From Pseudomonas fluorescens (lineage in GTDB: Bacteria; Pseudomonadota; Gammaproteobacteria; Pseudomonadales; Pseudomonadaceae): 64,000 nt of DNA. Within the stretch, counting starts at the first letter, position 1, and every line of letters begins with the position of its first letter. A program made the translations under genes and the position numbers. Below are positions 59,700 through 64,000 of this stretch, piece after piece. The stretch lies in assembly GCF_902497995.1 (NCBI RefSeq), contig NZ_CABVII010000011.1, positions 122,386 to 186,385 on the forward strand, written 5' to 3'. The notes below the pieces were generated by a model. That model was given only the letters and a program-made list of their open reading frames with translations, had not been told where the DNA came from and ran no database searches.

Positions 59700-60929
59700 T
59701 CATGTCAACGGTATCGTTTCGGAGTGCCTGGGCAAAGCAATGGAAATCAGTGCGGCCAGCATGACAAAGGCCGTGGAAACCCACAGACAAGCCTCCAGTC
59801 CATAGGTCTGGTAAATGCAGCCGGACAGCACGGTGCCGAGCAGCCGCCCCAGCGCGTTGGACATGTAGTAGAAACCAACGTCCAGTGATACTCCGTCCTC
59901 TTTGGCGTAGGAGACGATCAGGTAGCTGTGTAAGGATGAGTTCACCGCAAACAGCGCACCGAAGATCATCAATCCACCCAGGAGTACAGCCTCGGGCGAC
60001 CCACCCGCCGAGAGGCCGAGGGCGATGGCCGCCGGCAGGCCAGCAAGCAACGCCGCCCAAATGAAGGCCGCTCGCCCGTCCGGGATGTGACCGCGCTTCT
60101 TCCCGGTGATGCTTGGGGCGAGGGACTGGACGATGCCGTAGCCGATGACCCAGGCTGCCAGAAACCCACCCACCCACCAAAAGTCCCAGCCAAACACCTC
60201 ACTCAGGTAAACCGGCAAGGCAACGACAAACCACACATCGCGAGCACCAAAGAGAAACAGTCGTGCCGCCGAGAGGATGTTGATCGCTCGGCTCTTGGAA
60301 AGAATCTCGCGGAACTTCGGCTTGGCCTTGGCTTTGCCAAGATCCTTTTTCAGCAAAAACAGACTCGCGATCCAGATCAGCGCCAATACCGCTGCCATCA
60401 ATAGGACGGCCCCTTTGAACCCCAGAAATGCCAGCAATGCACCGCCTATGAAAAAGCCCACACCCTTGAGGGCGTTTTTTGAGCCGGTCAGGAGGGCCAC
60501 CCACTGATAAAGCGTGCCCTGTTGCTGGCCAGGCACCAGGAGCTTGATCGAACTCTTGGCGCTCATCTTGTTGAGGTCTTTGGCGATACCGGATAACGCT
60601 TGAGCGCCCATCACCCAAGGGATGGTCAGCCAGGCGGCCGGCACTGTGAGCATGAGCAAGGCGGCCACCTGGATGCCCAGGCCGATATTCATCGTGCGAT
60701 TCAAGCCCAGGCGAGCGCCGAGGTAGCCGCCCACCAGGTTTGTGATGACGCCGAAGAACTCATAGAACAGGAACAGTGTGGCAATTTGCAGCGGCGTGTA
60801 GCCCAGCGTGTGGAAATGCAGCACCACCAACATGCGCAATGCGCCATCGGTGAGGGTGAAGGCCCAGTAGTTACCGGTGACCAGCAGGTACTGCCGAACT
60901 TCCGGGGAAAGGGCTGACAACGCCTTCAT
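59700..60929 (-). CDS. arsJ: ArsJ, organoarsenical efflux permease
   Basis: A 409-residue MFS permease that exports 1-arseno-3-phosphoglycerate. It opens MKALSALSPEVRQYLLVTGN and contains GNYWAFTLTDGALRMLVVLH and GIAKDLNKMSAKSSIKLLVP, the conserved ArsJ segments. The ATG at 60929 has AGGAG 5 nt upstream. It is 11 nt after the gapdh gene, the partner that makes the arsenylated substrate, so the pair gives arsenate resistance. Confidence 0.92.
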   Translation of the reverse strand: MKALSALSPEVRQYLLVTGNYWAFTLTDGALRMLVVLHFHTLGYTPLQIATLFLFYEFFGVITNLVGGYLGARLGLNRTMNIGLGIQVAALLMLTVPAAWLTIPWVMGAQALSGIAKDLNKMSAKSSIKLLVPGQQQGTLYQWVALLTGSKNALKGVGFFIGGALLAFLGFKGAVLLMAAVLALIWIASLFLLKKDLGKAKAKPKFREILSKSRAINILSAARLFLFGARDVWFVVALPVYLSEVFGWDFWWVGGFLAAWVIGYGIVQSLAPSITGKKRGHIPDGRAAFIWAALLAGLPAAIALGLSAGGSPEAVLLGGLMIFGALFAVNSSLHSYLIVSYAKEDGVSLDVGFYYMSNALGRLLGTVLSGCIYQTYGLEACLWVSTAFVMLAALISIALPRHSETIPLT

Positions 60930-60940
60930 GATCGCTCCTG

Positions 60941-61945
60941 TTAACCGGCCAAGCCGACCAGCTTGGCCAATTCGACAGCACGGTTGGCGTAACCCCACTC
61001 GTTGTCGTACCAGGCGTAGATCTTCACTTGAGTACCGTTCACCACCATGGTTGAGAGCGCATCGATGATCGAGGAGCGTGGATCGGTGCGGTAGTCGATC
61101 GAAACCAGCGGACGCTCCTCATAGCCAAGGATATTTTTCAATGGGCCAGCGGCCGCAGCTTTGAGCAGGGCATTGACCTCATCCGCCGAGGTCGCACGCT
61201 CCACCTCAAACACACAGTCGGTAAGCGAGGCATTGGCCAGTGGTACGCGTACGGCATGGCCGTTCAGGCGGCCACGCAACTCCGGGAAAATTTCAGCAAT
61301 CGCCGTCGCCGAACCCGTACTGGTGGGGATCAGGCTCATGCCCGAAGCACGCGCCCGACGCAGGTCCTTGTGCGGCTGATCGAGAATGCTTTGGGTATTG
61401 GTCAGGTCGTGAATCGTGGTGATCGAGCCATGGCGGATACCCAGGTTTTCGTGGATCACTTTGACCACTGGAGCTAGACAATTGGTAGTGCAGGACGCGG
61501 CGGTAACAATACGGTGCTGCGCCGGATCGAACAGGTGCTGATTGACGCCCATGACGATGTTCAGCGCTCCCTGCTCCTTCACTGGAGCACAGACCACCAC
61601 ACGCTTAACACCCTGTTCCAGATATGCCTGAAGCACAGTAACGGTCTTCATCTTGCCACTGGCTTCGATGACCAAATCACAGCCGGACCAGTCAGTGTCG
61701 GCGATGGACTTGTTGGCAGTCACCCGAATGCGCCGACCGTCAATGACCACGTAATCACCATCGGCGCTGGCTTCATTGTTCCAACGGCCATGCACCGAGT
61801 CGAAATTGATCAGGTGCGCGTGGGTAGCAGCGTCGCCAGCAGGGTCATTGATTTGCACGAATTCAAACTCAGGCCAGCTCCAGGCCGCACGCAAGGCAAG
61901 ACGACCGATGCGACCGAAACCGTTAATACCTACTTTGATGCTCAT
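60941..61945 (-). CDS. ArsJ-associated glyceraldehyde-3-phosphate dehydrogenase
   Basis: A 334-residue GAPDH with Rossmann start [17 protein letters not shown] and catalytic Cys152 in [11 protein letters not shown]. In ars operons this enzyme uses arsenate in place of phosphate, forming unstable 1-arseno-3-phosphoglycerate for ArsJ. The position between arsR and arsJ supports this role over a glycolytic one. Confidence 0.93.
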   Translation of the reverse strand: MSIKVGINGFGRIGRLALRAAWSWPEFEFVQINDPAGDAATHAHLINFDSVHGRWNNEASADGDYVVIDGRRIRVTANKSIADTDWSGCDLVIEASGKMKTVTVLQAYLEQGVKRVVVCAPVKEQGALNIVMGVNQHLFDPAQHRIVTAASCTTNCLAPVVKVIHENLGIRHGSITTIHDLTNTQSILDQPHKDLRRARASGMSLIPTSTGSATAIAEIFPELRGRLNGHAVRVPLANASLTDCVFEVERATSADEVNALLKAAAAGPLKNILGYEERPLVSIDYRTDPRSSIIDALSTMVVNGTQVKIYAWYDNEWGYANRAVELAKLVGLAG

Positions 61946-62013
61946 GGGTTGTTCTCATTTGTCTGCGGTGTTCGGAGGGGGAGGACGTGGCCTGGTCGAA
62001 TTTGGTTGTTACG

Positions 62014-62364
62014 TCAGCAGCATGCTGCTTGGCGCTCAGGACGCTCACCCATCTGATCAAGACGCTTTTCGTCCAGGCTCAACCAGTGGCGGTTGGCTTT
62101 GAGTGTCACTTGGAGCACGTCGAGCACCCACTGTGGAAGCTCAGGGTGCAGTCGGTAGTAAATCCATTGTCCTTGACGGCGAGTTTCCAGCAGTCCGCAG
62201 GTACGCAACTGTGCCAGGTGGCGTGAAATCTTGGGCTGACTGTCATCGAGCGCGCAGATCAGCTCGCATACACAGAGTTCGCCTTGCGCGCAGAGCAGTA
62301 GCATGACCCTGACGCGGGTTTCATCACCCAGGCACTTGAAGACAGTGGCAGGCAGGAGGTTCAT
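62014..62364 (-). CDS. arsR: ArsR-family arsenic-responsive repressor
   Basis: A 116-residue winged-helix repressor. Cys31 and Cys33 in the ELCVCEL motif are the usual As(III) ligands of the DNA-recognition helix region, and DSQPKISRHLAQL is the recognition helix. A GGAGG-type site lies before the ATG at 62364. It heads the arsR-gapdh-arsJ operon and should be released from DNA by arsenite. Confidence 0.93.
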   Translation of the reverse strand: MNLLPATVFKCLGDETRVRVMLLLCAQGELCVCELICALDDSQPKISRHLAQLRTCGLLETRRQGQWIYYRLHPELPQWVLDVLQVTLKANRHWLSLDEKRLDQMGERPERQAACC

Positions 62365-62379
62365 GGGGGGTGGCTCTTA

Positions 62380-62415
62380 TATTTGAATATTCGAATATAC
62401 AGATATTTTCGAATT
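62380..62415. promoter_or_regulatory. ars operator/promoter
   Basis: An A/T-rich inverted repeat with the perfect 12-bp palindrome ATATTCGAATAT (62387-62398) and a related TTTTCGAA (62406-62413) lies 20-50 bp upstream of arsR, the expected ArsR binding place. Confidence 0.65.
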
Positions 62416-62761
62416 GAGAAAGACCCCCGGAACGATCATCGAAAATGACTATCTCGATTTTCGATTCGCAACCTGATGGTTGACATGCTGGGGCCGGACC
62501 TTTCACCGGCAACCTTCGTGGTACTGCTGCAAAACTCAAAAGCCCCGGAGAGGATTGGATCTAACCTGGATCAAGAGTAAGTGACTGTTTTAAGGCAAAT
62601 TTTTTGTTTTTGGTCTTCCCAGGCGAAGCGAAAGTTGATAAATTTCCGTGCATCTTGCAGAGGCCGTTACAGCGCTTATAGCGTAAGGGCGCAGCATCTC
62701 GATGTTGCTCGCAAGCTGCAAAATCAGGAACAGAGTGCTGGGCACTCGTAGCAACAGATAC
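62416..62761. other. 346-bp intergenic region upstream of tRNA-Gln
   Basis: No protein gene is supported. It probably carries the tRNA-Gln promoter close to 62700, but no sharp -35/-10 pair was found. A few short inverted words occur without a clear hairpin. Confidence 0.5.
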
Positions 62762-62836
62762 AGGGGCGTCGCCAAGCGGTAAGGCAGCAGGTTTTGATCC
62801 TGCCATGCGTTGGTTCGAATCCAGCCGCCCCTGCCA
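62762..62836 (+). tRNA. tRNA-Gln (anticodon TTG)
   Basis: A 75-nt cloverleaf: acceptor AGGGGCG with CGCCCCT, D-arm GCCAAGCGGTAAGGC, anticodon stem GCAGG/CCTGC around TTTTGAT (anticodon TTG), T-loop GGTTCGAATCC, discriminator G and encoded CCA. Confidence 0.96.
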
Positions 62837-63316
62837 TTTTCCTTATACCCATTCAGGTATAACTCAGCCGGCATGCTCGAAAGCATGCCTGGATGCACCA
62901 CGGTCAACGTCTGGCCGTTGTCGGAATCCTTCCGTTAGCCGATTTCTTCCTCGCCGCAGTCTTTGCCAATCGTTCTTTCTGCGCGACTGCCATGACCTGC
63001 CTCATCTATGCCGCTGGCCGGGATTGCCCGTCATGGTCACGGCCAGTGTCCTGATGCGATCTTCGAGATCTATCTTGGCCTGGGCGCGCTCTTCTCGATC
63101 GATGTCGCGCTGAGTTAAACCAACAAAACTCGGCTGCACTCATCCGTTCTGCTGGTTGCCGTTGGGCGCGGAGGGGGGGCGTGCGTGTGGTGTAGGAGGG
63201 GGGGGCGTGCTGCTAGTTCAGCGTTGGTTCTGGCTTTTTGGTTTGCTGCATTTCACCAATGAATCATTGAGCAGCCTCACGGTCATATCGCTGACCTTTG
63301 CCTTTAGGACATTTAA
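62837..63316. other. 480-bp gene-free region between tRNA-Gln and the lipoprotein gene
   Basis: GGCATGCTCGAAAGCATGCC (about 62872-62891) forms a hairpin shortly after the tRNA but lacks a T-run. Two G-runs (around 63170 and 63200) lie later. No protein gene is convincing; the possible frames look like chance openings. Confidence 0.5.
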
Positions 63317-63565
63317 ATGAAGCGCGCAGTAATGATGCTTGTGGCCATTTCAGGTTCTCTCCTGTTGGGAGGCTGTGGGCCTCATTGGGAAGACGGAGAA
63401 AGGTACGGTCGAGATCGTGACCGAGGTCATGATCACGATCGTAGATACGATCGAGGGTATGACGATGATCGGGGGCATGACCGTGGATATGATCGTCGTG
63501 ACGATGATCGGCGGTATGATCGAAATCACGATCGCGATCGCGATCGTGACGATAGAGACGACTAA
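63317..63565 (+). CDS. Small lipoprotein with Asp/Arg/His-rich repeat tail
   Basis: An 82-residue protein. The signal MKRAVMMLVAISGSLLLGGC ends in a lipobox with Cys20. The mature part is almost only Asp, Arg, His, Tyr and Gly in units such as DRGYDDDRGHDRGYD and DRDRDRDDRDD. The alternating charges suggest an unstructured, possibly metal-binding or surface-associated chain. Similar short lipoproteins are seen in Pseudomonas, but no function is known to me. The ATG is preceded by only a weak ribosome site. Confidence 0.7.
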   Translation: MKRAVMMLVAISGSLLLGGCGPHWEDGERYGRDRDRGHDHDRRYDRGYDDDRGHDRGYDRRDDDRRYDRNHDRDRDRDDRDD

Positions 63566-63751
63566 CCCGCTCTGATCTCCCTTCTGCATTAAGCTTCTGT
63601 CATTTTCCCACTACACCCGCGAGCTTCCTCCCCGTAGCGTCAAACACATCTGTTCGCTGCGGATCAATGGTCCTTGCAACATGCACGCTGCAGCTCTATT
63701 GCCCGGCTTAGTGGGGCAGGGTGCGATGAAGAAAAAGATTGAGGGAGGTGG

Positions 63752-63779
63752 TTGACCGCAGTATTTAATGCTGTATTAT
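63752..63779 (+). promoter_or_regulatory. rRNA operon promoter, upstream (P1-like)
   Basis: TTGACC (63752-63757), a 16-nt spacer, then TATTAT (63774-63779), followed by a C-rich discriminator. It lies about 109 bp upstream of a second, similar promoter. Confidence 0.75.
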
Positions 63780-63860
63780 TCGCCTCCCGCTAACGAGAGA
63801 TCGGAAGCGCAAGTGGTTGAAATTGCAAAGGAAACTTTGAAAATTTCTGAAAATAGCCAC

Positions 63861-63888
63861 TTGACAGCAGCAAAGGAAAGCGTAGAAT
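63861..63888 (+). promoter_or_regulatory. rRNA operon promoter, downstream (P2-like)
   Basis: TTGACA (63861-63866), a 16-nt spacer, then TAGAAT (63883-63888), followed by GCGCGCC, a GC-rich discriminator like those of stringently controlled rRNA promoters. Confidence 0.85.
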
Positions 63889-63897
63889 GCGCGCCTC

Positions 63898-63934
63898 GGT
63901 TGAGACGAAAGATCTTAACCAACCGCTCTTTAAC
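63898..63934 (+). promoter_or_regulatory. rrn antitermination leader (boxB-like hairpin and boxA)
   Basis: GGTTGAGA and TCTTAACC pair around a CGAAAGA loop (63898-63920), then GCTCTTTAAC (63925-63934) matches boxA. Together they show that the 16S rRNA gene begins just right of the window. Confidence 0.85.
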
Positions 63935-64000
63935 AACTGAATCAAGCAATTCGTGTGGGTGCTTGTGGAGTCAGACTGATAGTCAACAAGATTATCAGCA

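Noticed and set aside
62805..63113. Possible protein genes in the 480-bp region after tRNA-Gln
   Set aside because: The frames have no ribosome site, no recognisable sequence, and one begins inside the tRNA.
63400..63560. CRISPR-like short repeats
   Set aside because: The repeated words are codons of a Asp/Arg/His-rich protein; there are no regular spacers or cas genes.

Overview
The window is a stretch of Pseudomonas chromosome, probably P. fluorescens group. Evidence is the high-GC coding, etfBA genes that read like the genus housekeeping pair, an arsJ-type arsenic operon, and a Pseudomonas-like rRNA operon leader at the right end. Species level is inference.

It has three parts. (1) 1 to about 34,103 is most of a temperate contractile-tail prophage; its left end lies outside the window. 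Order: CI-like repressor and divergent Cro-like gene, CII-family regulator, replication genes (HTH protein, DnaB), a tyrosine recombinase, a Q-like antiterminator followed by tandem terminators, a holin-type gene, lambda-type head genes (GpA terminase, gpW, portal, protease/capsid fusion), a P2-type tail and baseplate with a fibre locus, then GH19 endolysin and Rz/Rz1. Three reverse-strand unknown genes sit at the right end. (2) 34,104 to 57,754 is a 23.6 kb genomic island bounded by perfect 48-bp direct repeats matching the 3' part of a tRNA-Pro(GGG) gene. A P4-type integrase lies at its right end. (3) 57,755 to 64,000 is chromosomal backbone: an FAD-dependent dehydrogenase, the arsR-gapdh-arsJ operon, tRNA-Gln(TTG), a small Asp/Arg/His-rich lipoprotein, and the tandem promoters and antitermination leader of an rRNA operon.

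The island cargo is the most interesting part. About 13 kb of same-strand genes (34,319 to 47,187), divergent from a LysR regulator, encode a solute-binding protein of the Glu/Asp type, three tandem RraA-family aldolases, a class I aminotransferase, a split ThDP 2-oxoacid decarboxylase, a semialdehyde dehydrogenase, a class III CoA-transferase, an isovaleryl-CoA-dehydrogenase-like acyl-CoA dehydrogenase, its own EtfAB, a FAS1/MaoC-type hydratase and a CitE-type lyase. In order of chemistry this reads as a route for C4-branched glutamates. Transamination, decarboxylation, oxidation to 2-methylsuccinate (or itaconate), CoA transfer, dehydrogenation to mesaconyl-C4-CoA, hydration to citramalyl-CoA and cleavage to pyruvate plus acetyl-CoA would follow one another. 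The RraA proteins would split 4-hydroxy-4-methyl-2-oxoglutarate to two pyruvates. This assignment is inference from family chemistry. An AGCS symporter, an MHS-family permease, two alpha/beta hydrolases, an MFS protein and a second LysR regulator complete the cargo.

Both 48-bp repeats carry only the 3' part of the tRNA, so the intact tRNA-Pro gene is expected left of the window. Prophage and island would then be tandem insertions at one tRNA site.
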